A stretch of DNA of 64,000 bases from Chthoniobacterales bacterium (GCA_013821455.1 JACDGS010000017.1:4720-68719); one strand, 5' to 3'. Positions 36,312 to 46,483 are shown, counted from the first letter of the stretch. Notes: generated by a model from the sequence alone, not told the origin. Numbers and translations are program-made.

Positions 36312-38507
36312 CTACCGAGCGCTATTTCTGCCGCGCGAACGCGGGCGCGGCGAAGGCGAAGCGGGTTTGTCGCTGATGATCGCGAAGTCGGCCTGTTGTT
36401 TGAAGATGTCGATGCGCGCCACTCTGACTTGCAGAGTTTCGCCGACGGCGAGAGTGCGCCGGGATTGACGCCCGATGAGCCGGCGGCGCGCGCCGTCGAA
36501 GACGTAGAAATCGTCGGCGAGAGAAGAGATATGGATGAGCCCGGTAAGAAGCACGTCGGGCAGCTCGATGAGAAGACCATAGTTGCGCACCTCGATGACG
36601 ATGGCGCGAAAGACCTGAGGATTTTTGGCGCTCACTTGCGCCTGGAGAAACTCCAGCTTTTTCATTTTCACCGACTCGTTTTCGGCGTCGGCGGCGACGC
36701 GTTCGGTGGTCGAGATGTGCTCCGCGATGCGGGAGAGATCGCCCACGCTGGCGCGCGCGCCACGACGGTTGTTGATCTCGGCGAGCGTGCGGTGGACGAC
36801 GAGATCGGCATAGCGCCGGATCGGGCTGGTGAAGTGGGCGTAATTGTTTTTCGCGAGGCCGAAATGACCGAGCGGCTCGGTCGCGTAACGGGCCCGCTTC
36901 AAACTTTTGAGAAGGCCGATTTTTAGGGCCTGCTCTTCGGGCTTTCCACGAAATGAGGCGAGCAGACGTTGCAGCTCGGCGCGATTCGTTAGGTCGCCAG
37001 CTTTGAAACCGTAAGCAAGCACCAACTGGCGATACTCAGCGAGTTTTTCCGGATCAGGCTTTTCATGGACGCGATAAATCGTCGGAATGAGGCGGTTTTT
37101 TAATTCCAGAGCGACCGCTTCGTTAGCCGCGAGCATGAACTCCTCGATGAGTTGGTGCGACTCGTCATTTTCGACGCGGTCGAGGCGCAACGGGCGGCCG
37201 GTTGCGCGATCGAGCACGACTTTTACCTCTGGAAAATCGAGATCGAGCGAGCCCTGCGCAAAACGGCGCCGGCGCAAAAGCGCGGCGAGCGACCAGGCGG
37301 TGTGCAGGTGTTCGCCGAGCTTATCGTTAGGCGGATCTTGCAGAAGGGCGAAGGCTTCCTTGTAGGTCAGCCGATGCGCGCTGCAAATGATCGTGCGGGC
37401 GAAGCGCGCGCTTTTCGGGGCGCCATTTTTCGCGAAACGGAGGAAGCAGGAATGCGTCAGCCTAACGACGCGCGGGTTAAGGCTGCAAACGCCGTTGCTC
37501 AGGCGTTCCGGGATCATGGGGACGACGCGATCAACCAGGTAAACACTGTTCCCGCGTTTCAAGGCTTCGCGGTCGAGCGCGCTTCCCGGCGTCACGTAGG
37601 CCGAGACATCCGCGATGTGCACACCCAGTTCCCACTCGCCGCCGGGAAGTTTTTCGACATGGATGGCGTCGTCGAAATCGCGCGCATCGTCGGGGTCGAT
37701 GGTCACGATGAAGCGGTCGCGCAGGTCTTCGCGTTCGCCGTAAGCCTGTGGGTCGACAGTCTCGGGAACGCGCTCCGCTTCGGCGAGGACGGCGGCTGGA
37801 AATTCCGTCGGCAAATGATGCTTTCGGATGATGGAAAGCATGTCCACGCCGGGATCGCTGGCGCGTCCGAGCAACTCGACGATCTCGCCTTCGGGATTGA
37901 CGTGGCGCGATTCCCACGGCTCCAGCCTAACGACGACCTTGTCGCCCGGCGCGGGCGCGCGCTCGGCGGCGGGAAGCGCGCGCGGTTGCACGTAAACGTT
38001 GTGCACGATGCGCGGATCGTCCGGCACGACGTAGGAAAAATTCCGCGATTGTTGCAGCGTCCCGACGATGGTGGCGTGAGCGCGCTCGAGGATGCGAATG
38101 ACGCGGCCCTCCGGACGATCGCTCGCTCCGCGTGCGCGAGCGTAAGCAACGTCGCGGGTGATGCGCGCCACGACGCGGTCGCCGTTCATGGCCGTGCCAG
38201 TGTTTTCCGCGGAGATGAAAATGTCGCCCTGGTCGGAATTTTCGCGCACGAGAAAACCAAACCCGGCCTGATGGATTTGGATTTTCCCGGTGATGAGATC
38301 GGCTTCGCCGGGCAGGACGTAGCGATTCTTGCGAATACGCGCGATATCGCCGTCGCGCTCGAGCTGTTGGAGAGCTTGTCGCAGCGTCCCGCGCGCATCG
38401 CTCTTGAGGCCCAGGGCGCGGCTCAGCTCGATCTTATCGAGCGGGCGATATTTCGGCGCGCGCATGAGGGCGAGGATTTGTTCCTTGGTGTCGCGTTCTT
38501 TTTTCAT
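36312..38507 (-). CDS. rnr: Ribonuclease R
   Basis: 731 residues from the ATG at 38505-38507, with SD-like purines upstream; an earlier in-frame ATG at 38690 adds a non-conserved head. An N-terminal winged helix (MKKERDTKEQILALMRAPKY) and cold-shock domains come first. The RNB catalytic core has the metal aspartates in TIDPDDARDFDDAIHVE, VHIADVSAYVTPGSALDREA and TSPIRRYADLVVHR. A C-terminal S1 domain ends in a basic SPSPRPRSRGRNSAR tail. It degrades structured RNA 3' to 5'. Confidence 0.96.
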   Translation of the reverse strand: MKKERDTKEQILALMRAPKYRPLDKIELSRALGLKSDARGTLRQALQQLERDGDIARIRKNRYVLPGEADLITGKIQIHQAGFGFLVRENSDQGDIFISAENTGTAMNGDRVVARITRDVAYARARGASDRPEGRVIRILERAHATIVGTLQQSRNFSYVVPDDPRIVHNVYVQPRALPAAERAPAPGDKVVVRLEPWESRHVNPEGEIVELLGRASDPGVDMLSIIRKHHLPTEFPAAVLAEAERVPETVDPQAYGEREDLRDRFIVTIDPDDARDFDDAIHVEKLPGGEWELGVHIADVSAYVTPGSALDREALKRGNSVYLVDRVVPMIPERLSNGVCSLNPRVVRLTHSCFLRFAKNGAPKSARFARTIICSAHRLTYKEAFALLQDPPNDKLGEHLHTAWSLAALLRRRRFAQGSLDLDFPEVKVVLDRATGRPLRLDRVENDESHQLIEEFMLAANEAVALELKNRLIPTIYRVHEKPDPEKLAEYRQLVLAYGFKAGDLTNRAELQRLLASFRGKPEEQALKIGLLKSLKRARYATEPLGHFGLAKNNYAHFTSPIRRYADLVVHRTLAEINNRRGARASVGDLSRIAEHISTTERVAADAENESVKMKKLEFLQAQVSAKNPQVFRAIVIEVRNYGLLIELPDVLLTGLIHISSLADDFYVFDGARRRLIGRQSRRTLAVGETLQVRVARIDIFKQQADFAIISDKPASPSPRPRSRGRNSAR

Positions 38508-38600
38508 CGACGAAGTGAGCGAGTTTCGGGGAAAGCGGCGCGATTGAAAGCGGACATTTTCCGGCTTGCGCGCTCCGGTTCTCACCCGACTCTTGGCGGC

Positions 38601-39143
38601 ATGGGAATCGCGATACAAAATCTCTACATCGGCATGCAGGTGCGGCATCCGCGTTATGGCTTGGGGAAGATCAAAGCTCTCACCGAGCACACGGCCGATA
38701 TCACGTTCGACGACGCGCCGCGGACGGTGGATCCTGCGTTGAGCGAACTGACCTCCGCCGAGCCAACCGCCAGCCTAACGGATTTGCAGATGCCCTTGAG
38801 CGCGCTCATTCGGCAAACGGCGCAGGCGGTGGTGGATGCTCTCGGTCTCGAACCGGCGGAGAAAATCGTGCAAGGGCTGGCCGGGCGCTGGCAGCGAGGA
38901 ACCCTGACTCTGCAATCCGCGGACGCATCCCTGCAGCCGAAAGAGGTGCCGCTGGAGACGTTCTTTCACAAGGTCGTCATGGTCCGCAATAACCTTCGCG
39001 TCCTGGAGCAGAAAGTGAACTCGAGCGAAAAGTTAAGCGACGCGGACAAGTTTGATTTGCAGCAATACATCACCCGCTGCTACGGGTCGCTCACGACGTT
39101 CAATGTTCTCTTCAAAGATAAGGAAGATCACTTCGGGAACTAA
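38601..39143 (+). CDS. Conserved hypothetical protein, 180 aa
   Basis: Starts at the ATG at 38601, divergent from rnr. The first 45 residues look like a small beta-barrel (IAIQNLYIGMQVRHPRYGLG, KIKALTEHTADITFDD), resembling the RNA polymerase-binding or Tudor-like domain of CarD/UvrD-tail proteins. The second half is helical (FFHKVVMVRNNLRVLEQKV, LQQYITRCYGSLTTFNVLF). A role in nucleic acid handling is a guess. Confidence 0.65.
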   Translation: MGIAIQNLYIGMQVRHPRYGLGKIKALTEHTADITFDDAPRTVDPALSELTSAEPTASLTDLQMPLSALIRQTAQAVVDALGLEPAEKIVQGLAGRWQRGTLTLQSADASLQPKEVPLETFFHKVVMVRNNLRVLEQKVNSSEKLSDADKFDLQQYITRCYGSLTTFNVLFKDKEDHFGN

Positions 39144-39325
39144 CCCTGCGTTGGTGTGCGCAATATTTCTCGGAATATTCAGTCTGGTTGTCATGTGCCA
39201 TCCGAAGTCAGGAACCCGATTATCGCTTGCGGAAAATGATTAGTAACCGATTCCTTTTCGCGCTGGTCATCCAAAAAAAGTAGCCAAGGCCGGCCACTTA
39301 TATAAAGCTAGATTCTGAAAAACTT

Positions 39326-41452
39326 ATGAAATCATGCCGCGTTTTTTTTCTGTTGGTCGTTTTTGTCCTTGCCTCGTCCTTTTCCCCGCCTCTGGAGGCG
39401 AGTTCCGCTCTCTTTCTGACACCGGAACGCACCGGTCATACCGCCACGCTCCTGCCTAACGGGCAGGTCTTGATTGCCGGCGGCGTGAATGAAACAGCAA
39501 CTCTGACCTCCGCCCTGCTCTATAATCCAGCGACCGGGAAAATCACCCCGACGGGCAATATGACGACCGCGCGCGCGGATCAGACCGCGACCTTATTGAA
39601 CGACGGCCGGGTGTTGATCGCAGGCGGCGACCAAGGCGGTGTGACCTTGAAGACAGCAGAGCTTTACGACCCATCGACCGGCGCTTTTACGAAGATTTTG
39701 AAGCCAATGAAGTTTCCACGGATGCAGCATACCGCCACCTTGCTGTCGACCGGACGCGTTCTCCTCGTCGGAGGCAAAGGGGCCGAGATTTTCGATCCGA
39801 TCAAGCTGACCTTCACGCAGACATTAGGCACAGCAATTAACCGCCGCTCGCATGCGGCGACGCTCCTCAACGACAGCACCGTCCTCATCACAGGCGGATA
39901 CGTTGACGGCATCGCCTCGACTGCGGCGGAAATTTACAATCAAACCCTCCAGACTTTTACTGTGCTTCCTCTGGGAATGAAAATTGCCCGGGCTAACCAT
40001 ACGGCGACCCTCCTGCTCAACGGGAATGTCTTGATCGCGGGTGGCTTCTCCGGCACGAGCCCGCACGATGAGGCGGAAATTTATACTCCTAACACTATGA
40101 CCTTTGCCATCACCACTTCCATGGTGTGGCATCGCTCCAACCATCGCGCGATCCGGCTGTCGGATGGGCGAGTCATCGTTCTCGGCGGCGTGACTTTGGA
40201 GAGCGGCTTCCTCGCGGTAGACGAAGTTTACGATCCTAATACCGCCACTTGGACGCAGGATGGCCAGCTCAGCGAAGACCGCGCCGGTCATACGGCGACC
40301 TCCCTGCCCAGCGGCACCATCTTCGTGGCGGGAGGCGTCACCGGTAACTCCACGCTCGTCTCGGCGGAGATGCTCGATCCCACGACCATGGCCTTCACCT
40401 CCCTCGGCAACATGCATTCCGGCCGCAACCAGCATCGCGCGAATTTACTGATTAACGGCAAGGTCCTTCTGAGCGCTGGCAGCACCGACACCAAAACGCT
40501 CAAGTCCTGCGAAACCTTCGACCCGACGACCAACACCTTCACCGTGGTGGGCAATCTTGCTCAACAGAGGAAAAGCCACACCGCCACGAAGCTTCAGGAT
40601 GGACGTGTCGTAGTAACCGGCGGGAAAAGCGAAACCGGCGACCTTGTCAGCGGGGAGATTTACGATCCTTCGACGACTCAGTGGCACCTTACCGGCCCGA
40701 TGAATACGGGTCGCGCCTTGCATTCTGCCACTTTGCTCAATAACGGCATTACTCTCGTCGCTGGAGGAGTTACGACCGGCGGCGACGAAACGGATATCTG
40801 CGAGCTTTTCGATCCCGTTTCGGAAACATTTTCTCTCACCGGTTTGATGACGCAAAAACGCAAACGCCATCGCGCTTCGCTGCTCAATGACGGCACCGTC
40901 CTCATCACGGGCGGCAACATCCTCTCCAACGGAATCGGCGGAAACGACCGCACGACCGCGAGTTCCGAAGTCTACACGCCGTCTTCGGGAACGTTTGCGG
41001 CGGTGCAGGATATGAACGCCGCTCGCACCGAGCATGAATCCACTTTGCTAACCGACGGCACGGTTCTGGTGACCGGTGGGACCGAGGGCGTCGCGCCTTC
41101 TGACGACTACCAGCCCGGCACTCAAGCTTTCACGGCGGTCGGGGCCCTGCTTCAGACTCGCGGGCGTCACGTGGCTTTGCGCCTAACGAGCCCCAATTGG
41201 GGCTCGCTCGTGGGGGACGTGCTCGTGACTGGCGGGTCGATTGCGGGGGGCCCCGTTTTCGGCGGTGCTCAACAGGCACTTGATTCGGTGGAGCTTTATA
41301 ATCCCTCGACCGGCCAATTCACCCTTCTCGGGACAATGACCGTGGCACGCCAAAATCACACCGCGACCGAACTGCAGGATGGCCGCATTTTGATTACCGG
41401 CGGCGTGGGTCGCCCTTTCATCAGCAATACCGCGGAGTTGGTCACGCCGTGA
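39326..41452 (+). CDS. Secreted kelch-repeat protein, 708 aa
   Basis: A signal peptide (MKSCRVFFLLVVFVLASSFS) is followed by about 13 kelch-type units of 48-50 residues. Each has the pattern R-x-x-HTATLLPNGQVLIAGG ... AELYDPSTGAF. With that many units it should form two propellers side by side. It lacks the Cys/Tyr/His copper site seen in the oxidase at 22397. Probably an adhesin or scaffold at the cell surface. Three uptake-like words lie in frames read as Leu-Pro-Asn-Gly or Leu-Thr. Confidence 0.88.
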   Translation: MKSCRVFFLLVVFVLASSFSPPLEASSALFLTPERTGHTATLLPNGQVLIAGGVNETATLTSALLYNPATGKITPTGNMTTARADQTATLLNDGRVLIAGGDQGGVTLKTAELYDPSTGAFTKILKPMKFPRMQHTATLLSTGRVLLVGGKGAEIFDPIKLTFTQTLGTAINRRSHAATLLNDSTVLITGGYVDGIASTAAEIYNQTLQTFTVLPLGMKIARANHTATLLLNGNVLIAGGFSGTSPHDEAEIYTPNTMTFAITTSMVWHRSNHRAIRLSDGRVIVLGGVTLESGFLAVDEVYDPNTATWTQDGQLSEDRAGHTATSLPSGTIFVAGGVTGNSTLVSAEMLDPTTMAFTSLGNMHSGRNQHRANLLINGKVLLSAGSTDTKTLKSCETFDPTTNTFTVVGNLAQQRKSHTATKLQDGRVVVTGGKSETGDLVSGEIYDPSTTQWHLTGPMNTGRALHSATLLNNGITLVAGGVTTGGDETDICELFDPVSETFSLTGLMTQKRKRHRASLLNDGTVLITGGNILSNGIGGNDRTTASSEVYTPSSGTFAAVQDMNAARTEHESTLLTDGTVLVTGGTEGVAPSDDYQPGTQAFTAVGALLQTRGRHVALRLTSPNWGSLVGDVLVTGGSIAGGPVFGGAQQALDSVELYNPSTGQFTLLGTMTVARQNHTATELQDGRILITGGVGRPFISNTAELVTP

Positions 41453-41622
41453 TTTAACGGATCCACGCGGGAAAGCGCGCTGCGATTTCGCGAATCGCAA
41501 TTCGGTAGGCAACGATTTGGGAAGCCGCTCCGAGACCCTCGGCGAAAATTCATTCGCCTCGAGGCTAAGAAAAACTGTGCGCATCCGCCGCGGTCGCGCT
41601 TAGAATCAGGCTCGGCAGAATC

Positions 41623-42873
41623 ATGAAACGGTTACTTTACGAGCTGACCGAGAGCTGGAAAATAGCCGCCGCGCAGATGACGGCGAACAAGACCCGTTCC
41701 ATGCTTACCGCGCTGGGCGTCATCATCGGTATCGTCGCAGTGACGTTGATGGGCACCGCGATCAACGGCATCTCAACGGGCTTTGATAAAAGCATGTCCT
41801 TCATCGGCGATGACGTGCTCTACATTTCGCAACACTCTTGGATTCGGCAGGACGATTGGTGGAATTATCGCGACCGCAAAAAAATCCAGACCGAGTACGG
41901 AGAGAAAATCAACCACACCATCGCGTCCACTCCCGGTTCGAATCTGATCGTCGCCGTGCCGACGATGAGTCTGACCCGCAGCGTAAAATATGGCGATAGC
42001 AGCGTCGATAACGTTTACATCCTTGGGACGACCGCCGATTACGCCGTGATTTCGACGCTCGATTGCACGGAAGGCCGCTTTTTCAACGAAATCGAATCGC
42101 GCGGCGGCGCGGAGGAATGCATTGTCGGCTACGACGTGGCCGATGCGCTTTTCGCCGGGCACAGCGCGCTCGATAAACGGCTTCTCATCAACGGACACGG
42201 ATTCAAAGTGATCGGCACCCTCGCGCGCCAGGGAACGTTCCTCGGCTTGTTCAGCCTCGACTCGATCGTAGTCATTCCCCTGCCCGCTTTCAAAAAATAT
42301 TTCAGCGCGAAAAGCGAAGCCGACGTGCGCGTAAAAGTGCGCGATAAAACCCACATGGCCGACGCGCGCGACGAGCTGACGGGTATCATGCGCCGGCTGC
42401 GTTCGCTCCCGCCCGAGGCGAAGGACGACTTCAGCATCAACGAACAACAGGCCTTCAAAAGCACTCTCGACGGTGTGAAAACCACCATCGCGGTCGCGGG
42501 ACTTTTCATTACCGGTCTCTCGCTTTTTGTCGGCGCGATCGGGATCATGAACATCACTTTCGTGAGCGTAAAGGAGCGGACGAAGGAGATCGGCACGCGC
42601 AAGGCGCTGGGCGCGCGGCGGCGGACGATCCTGCTCCAATTCCTGATCGAATCGACCGCGCTCTGCCTCGTCGGCGGGTGCATTGGCCTAACGATCGCCT
42701 ACCTGCTGTGCTTCGGCATGGCGAAAGCGCTCCCGTCGTTCCCGATCAGCTTTTCGTTAGGCTTGGTCCTGGCCAGCATGATCGTTTCTGTTCTCACCGG
42801 TCTTGCCTCGGGCATTGCTCCCGCCTGGACGGCGTCGCGCCTCGATCCGGCAACGGCCCTGCGCTACGAGTAG
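41623..42873 (+). CDS. MacB-like ABC permease, first of an unpartnered pair
   Basis: 416 residues with the same layout as the permease at 19539: one N-terminal helix (SMLTALGVIIGIVAVTLMG), a periplasmic core, three C-terminal helices with GAIGIMNITFVSVKERTKEI, and the ending APAWTASRLDPATALRYE. No adaptor or ATPase gene stands next to it. It lies 13 bases before a second permease, so the two probably form a heterodimer that borrows an ATPase. Confidence 0.92.
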   Translation: MKRLLYELTESWKIAAAQMTANKTRSMLTALGVIIGIVAVTLMGTAINGISTGFDKSMSFIGDDVLYISQHSWIRQDDWWNYRDRKKIQTEYGEKINHTIASTPGSNLIVAVPTMSLTRSVKYGDSSVDNVYILGTTADYAVISTLDCTEGRFFNEIESRGGAEECIVGYDVADALFAGHSALDKRLLINGHGFKVIGTLARQGTFLGLFSLDSIVVIPLPAFKKYFSAKSEADVRVKVRDKTHMADARDELTGIMRRLRSLPPEAKDDFSINEQQAFKSTLDGVKTTIAVAGLFITGLSLFVGAIGIMNITFVSVKERTKEIGTRKALGARRRTILLQFLIESTALCLVGGCIGLTIAYLLCFGMAKALPSFPISFSLGLVLASMIVSVLTGLASGIAPAWTASRLDPATALRYE

Positions 42874-42886
42874 TTCGCGAGATTGA

Positions 42887-44122
42887 ATGAACTTCCGCGA
42901 GATCCTAACTATGGCCCTTTCCTCGGTCGGGGCGAACAAGCTCAGGTCTGCCCTAACGATGCTCGGAATAACGATCGGTGTGTTTTCCGTTATCTCCGTC
43001 ATGACCGCGATCGGTGCGGTGCAATCGTCCATCGAGACCGGGCTTACTCTGTTCGGCTCAAATATTTTTCAATTCGCCAAATACCCGGTTTCGGTAAATG
43101 CGGGTGGCCGGGACTCAAAAAAATACGAGAACCGGCGCGACATCGATTATCGCGAGGCACAGCGCTACGCGGATTTGATGGAGGGTTATGCAACCGAAGT
43201 TTGCCTCAAGGTTTTCGACGGCGGCAAACAGGCGGTTTACAACGGAATCAAAACGACGCCGAGCATTACGATCGTCGGGACCAACAAAAGTTTTCTCGCC
43301 GCCAACGCCTACACCCTGGCCTACGGACGCAATCTCAATGAAGAAGATGTGGCGCTCAGCCGTCGTGTTTTAGTCATCGGGCGCACGATCGAGAAACGGC
43401 TTTTTCCCCACGAATCGCCGATCGGACGTGAGATCAAACTGAACGGACACAAGCTGACGGTGATCGGGGTGTTGGGCAGCCGCGGCACCGCCTTCGGACT
43501 GAGCCAGGACGATATCGCGGCGCTGCCAATCACTCGTTTCTTCGAAGATTTTGGTTCAGCAAATCGGACGATCAACGTTGCCACGCAATCTTCCTCGCAG
43601 CTCGATTATGGCCGCACCTTCGATCGCGGAGTGGGAGCGATGCGGATCGCACGCGGCTTGCGCGCGGAACAGCCCAACGACTTCGAAATTTACACCAACG
43701 ATTCGCTGAAGAGCGCATTCGTCTCCATCGCGGGCGTGATTCGCATTGGCGCATTTGTCATCAGCACGATCGCGCTCCTCGCCGCCGGCATCGGAATTAT
43801 GAATATCATGCTCGTGAGCGTAACCGAGCGGACAAAGGAAATCGGCGTGCGCAAATCCATCGGCGCGCGCAATCGCGACATCCTCCGTCAGTTCCTGACG
43901 GAAGCGGTCTTCATTTCGGAAGCGGGCGGCATTCTTGGAATTTTGTTAGGCGTGCTCGGCGGCGATCTGCTTGCCTACTGGCTGGATGTGGATCTAATTT
44001 TTCCGTTCGGCTGGGCCTTGGCGGGATTGTTCGTTTGTTCGGCGATTGGAATTGGTTTTGGGCTCTATCCCGCCTATCGCGCGGCCTCCCTCGACCCAAT
44101 CGACGCGCTGCGCTTCGAATAA
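42887..44122 (+). CDS. MacB-like ABC permease, second of the pair
   Basis: 411 residues. LTMLGITIGVFSVISVMTAI forms the first helix, AAGIGIMNIMLVSVTERTKE the conserved loop, and YPAYRAASLDPIDALRFE the end. It is similar to but distinct from the upstream copy. Both orders of helix and core domain are intact. Substrate unknown. Confidence 0.92.
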   Translation: MNFREILTMALSSVGANKLRSALTMLGITIGVFSVISVMTAIGAVQSSIETGLTLFGSNIFQFAKYPVSVNAGGRDSKKYENRRDIDYREAQRYADLMEGYATEVCLKVFDGGKQAVYNGIKTTPSITIVGTNKSFLAANAYTLAYGRNLNEEDVALSRRVLVIGRTIEKRLFPHESPIGREIKLNGHKLTVIGVLGSRGTAFGLSQDDIAALPITRFFEDFGSANRTINVATQSSSQLDYGRTFDRGVGAMRIARGLRAEQPNDFEIYTNDSLKSAFVSIAGVIRIGAFVISTIALLAAGIGIMNIMLVSVTERTKEIGVRKSIGARNRDILRQFLTEAVFISEAGGILGILLGVLGGDLLAYWLDVDLIFPFGWALAGLFVCSAIGIGFGLYPAYRAASLDPIDALRFE

Positions 44123-44231
44123 AAGCGCCGCTTTCAGCCTAACGAACACGGCTAAAATACGACGGACGCATCGCGACGCTTTACCCGCAGCGCTGCTTAT
44201 CCTATTCTCGGACGCCAATACGCTGCCTAAA

Positions 44232-46136
44232 GTGCCTCCCGAATCTTCCCTCGCTCCCTCCCATGAGACTTCCAGAGGCATCCTCCTGCTCGAAGAGTAC
44301 GACGCGCTCGCGATCGCGATCGCATCTGCTCTGAAGAAATTCGCGCCGCAGCACGGCGTACGTTTGGCCCGCACTCTGGGCGAAGCCGAAGCGGCAGCAG
44401 CGGAGATGCGCCCGGAGTTATTCGTCCTCGATCTCGATCCACCGCCGGGCGGGGAAGTCGATTTTTTTAACAAACTGCACGACCGTTTTCCAGAGGCGCG
44501 CGTTCTCGTGATCGCGGCCGGCACGTCGCCGGAATTGCGTGCGGAACGCGGCACCGCGGGCGCCGTGCAGTTCATCGAGAAGCCATTCGACCTGGACCAA
44601 TTTGGAGCCGCCGTGCAAGCACTGCTCGGCCCCTGGGCGACGCAGAATGTTGGAGAGGAACGCGGAACGCTGCGCGACCTCAACGTGGTGGACATTGTAC
44701 AGTTGGAGTGCGTCGCGCTCAGCTCGGCGGTCGTCCGTCTCGAAGCGGTCGATGGCCGGATAGGCGAGATTCATTTTCATCACGGCGAAATCTGCCACGC
44801 CACGACGGGTGATTTGCGCGGCGCGCTGGCGCTGGAGGAAATCATCAACTGGCGCGGTGGGAAAATGAGCGAGACGGAATTGCCCCCGGACGCGCCGAAA
44901 ACTATTGATCTGCCGTGGTCGATTCTGCTTTTGCGCGCTGTGCGCAGAACGACGGAGAATGGTTCTTCGCAGGCGCACCATCCACCGCCGGCGCCGATCC
45001 TGCCCTTGCCTAACGAGTCCCGAGGCAAGACAATTCTCGTGATCGACGACACGGAAATGCTGCTGGTGTTTGCGGCCGACGTCCTGAGTGTCGCGGACGA
45101 GACATTTTACATTGTCACCGCGCTGACCGGACGCGAAGGACTTGCGCTGGCGTCCACCCTCCGCCCGGATTTGATCGTCCTTGATTACAGCCTAACGGAT
45201 ATCGACGGCGCGGAAGTCTGCCGCGAACTGCTGGGCGACCCGACCACTGCGCGCATTCCGGTTTTGCTCATGTCTGGACATCTTCCCGAACTGGCGACCA
45301 CGGCGGCGGACTGTAGAAACGTGGTCATGACTTTGGCGAAGCCGTTCCTCTCCGGCGCGCTCATTGATGCTGTCGAAAAAATGCTCGCGGCCGGACCTCT
45401 GCCGCCGGAACCCACAGCGGTTCCGCCCCTTCAAACTCAGCCGCCTGTCGTCGAAACGCCGGCGTCACCCGCGTCAATGTCCGCGCAGCCTAACGGGCAC
45501 GGAACGGAAGCCGCTGTTCTGCAGGCTACGCCAGTGCCATCTTTTTCTTCATCCCTCGAGACTCCCACATCTCCCGCCAGTTCGCCTAACGAGTCGCAGG
45601 AAGAGACCGTGACGTTTTCCCTGGAAGTGCTGTCGATGACGTTGACTCCCGATTTCCGTTTGGACTCGTTGCATTTGAAACCGGCCGCCACGGCGGTGGG
45701 AGTTCGCGTGGCCGAGAACGGCAAGGTCGGAATGCTGGTGGAGGCAGGCTTTGAGCTTGGCCCGGCGCAGCTTGGGCCCGATGGAAAAATCGCAACGCTC
45801 CTTCTCGTGCCGACGCTTCAGCCTCCGCAGATTTTCATCGGTGGAAGTTCTCTCGTGGTCGGTGCCGTCCGCGCGAATTCTTCGGCAGAAAAGCGGACCA
45901 TCGAAATTTCCGCCACGCAAGCTGAGCCGATGCGCGTTCAACTGACGGCCAACTTTACGCTGGCTCGGCTCGAGTTTTCACCCACCTTCGAAATTACTGC
46001 GGTCGTCCTGCGCGCGGCCGGCGGCATCGTGCGAGTGGGCGCAGGGCACGACGAGACCGCGCTCTTCGAGTTAGAGCAGGTGCAACTCGATCAGGCCGGG
46101 CGGCTGCAGGAAATGTTCGTTAGGGCGAAACGTTAG
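44232..46136 (+). CDS. Two-receiver response regulator with DUF4388 (PATAN-like) domain
   Basis: About 634 residues if started at the GTG at 44232. The frame is open upstream into the permease gene, so the start is uncertain. Domain 1 (about 15-135) is a degenerate receiver: GILLLEEYDAL lacks the acidic pair but keeps FVLDLD and EKPFD. Domain 2 is DUF4388 (TLRDLNVVDIVQLECVALSS, GEIHFHHGEICHATTG). Domain 3 is a canonical receiver (TILVIDDTEML, LIVLDYSLTD, LAKPFLSG). A Pro/Ser-rich linker and a beta-rich C-terminus follow. No output DNA-binding domain was seen, so it probably works by protein contacts. Confidence 0.85.
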   Translation: MPPESSLAPSHETSRGILLLEEYDALAIAIASALKKFAPQHGVRLARTLGEAEAAAAEMRPELFVLDLDPPPGGEVDFFNKLHDRFPEARVLVIAAGTSPELRAERGTAGAVQFIEKPFDLDQFGAAVQALLGPWATQNVGEERGTLRDLNVVDIVQLECVALSSAVVRLEAVDGRIGEIHFHHGEICHATTGDLRGALALEEIINWRGGKMSETELPPDAPKTIDLPWSILLLRAVRRTTENGSSQAHHPPPAPILPLPNESRGKTILVIDDTEMLLVFAADVLSVADETFYIVTALTGREGLALASTLRPDLIVLDYSLTDIDGAEVCRELLGDPTTARIPVLLMSGHLPELATTAADCRNVVMTLAKPFLSGALIDAVEKMLAAGPLPPEPTAVPPLQTQPPVVETPASPASMSAQPNGHGTEAAVLQATPVPSFSSSLETPTSPASSPNESQEETVTFSLEVLSMTLTPDFRLDSLHLKPAATAVGVRVAENGKVGMLVEAGFELGPAQLGPDGKIATLLLVPTLQPPQIFIGGSSLVVGAVRANSSAEKRTIEISATQAEPMRVQLTANFTLARLEFSPTFEITAVVLRAAGGIVRVGAGHDETALFELEQVQLDQAGRLQEMFVRAKR

Positions 46137-46140
46137 GCGC

Positions 46141-46386
46141 TCAGTTCGCCGAGTGTTTGGCGAGGAATGGCTCCAATTCCTCGACCCCAAAATTAGCGAG
46201 CACGTCGCCTTCCCAAACCAGTGTCGGCGTCTTTTTCTGACCGGAGATTTTCTCCAGATTCTTCATCTCCGCCGGAACGGAGGTGACTTCGATTTCTCGA
46301 TACGAAATCTGTTTGCGATCGAGAAAATCTTTCGCGGTCTTGCAGTAGGGACAGCCGCGTTTCACGTAAAGGATTGGTGTTTCCAT
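46141..46386 (-). CDS. Glutaredoxin
   Basis: 81 residues from the ATG at 46384-46386 (METPILYVKRGCPYCKTAKD). The CPYC dithiol site and the GSH-binding region (GQKKTPTLVWEGDVLANFG, with Thr-Pro) are present. A small thiol-disulfide reductase of the NrdH/Grx type. Its stop is four bases past the end of the convergent regulator gene. Confidence 0.93.
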   Translation of the reverse strand: METPILYVKRGCPYCKTAKDFLDRKQISYREIEVTSVPAEMKNLEKISGQKKTPTLVWEGDVLANFGVEELEPFLAKHSAN

Positions 46387-46423
46387 GAGCAACTGTTTCG
46401 TTAGGCCGCGCGTCGCCGGTCGC

Positions 46424-46461
46424 AAAAAAAATCTGCCGGCGGCGCCATCGCCGCCGGCAGA
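46424..46461 (-). terminator. Strong rho-independent terminator for the secreted propeller gene
   Basis: On the minus strand a perfect 13-base stem (TCTGCCGGCGGCG / CGCCGCCGGCAGA) with a four-base loop is followed by eight T. It begins 23 bases past the stop of the gene at 46484-48106. Confidence 0.93.
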
Positions 46462-46483
46462 CATTCGTTAGGCGCGAGATCTG

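Noticed and set aside
37152-38600. Long open frame on the plus strand antisense to rnr
   Set aside because: It is the GC-driven shadow of RNase R; the antisense strand holds the full set of RNB motifs. Only the part from 38601 is a real gene.
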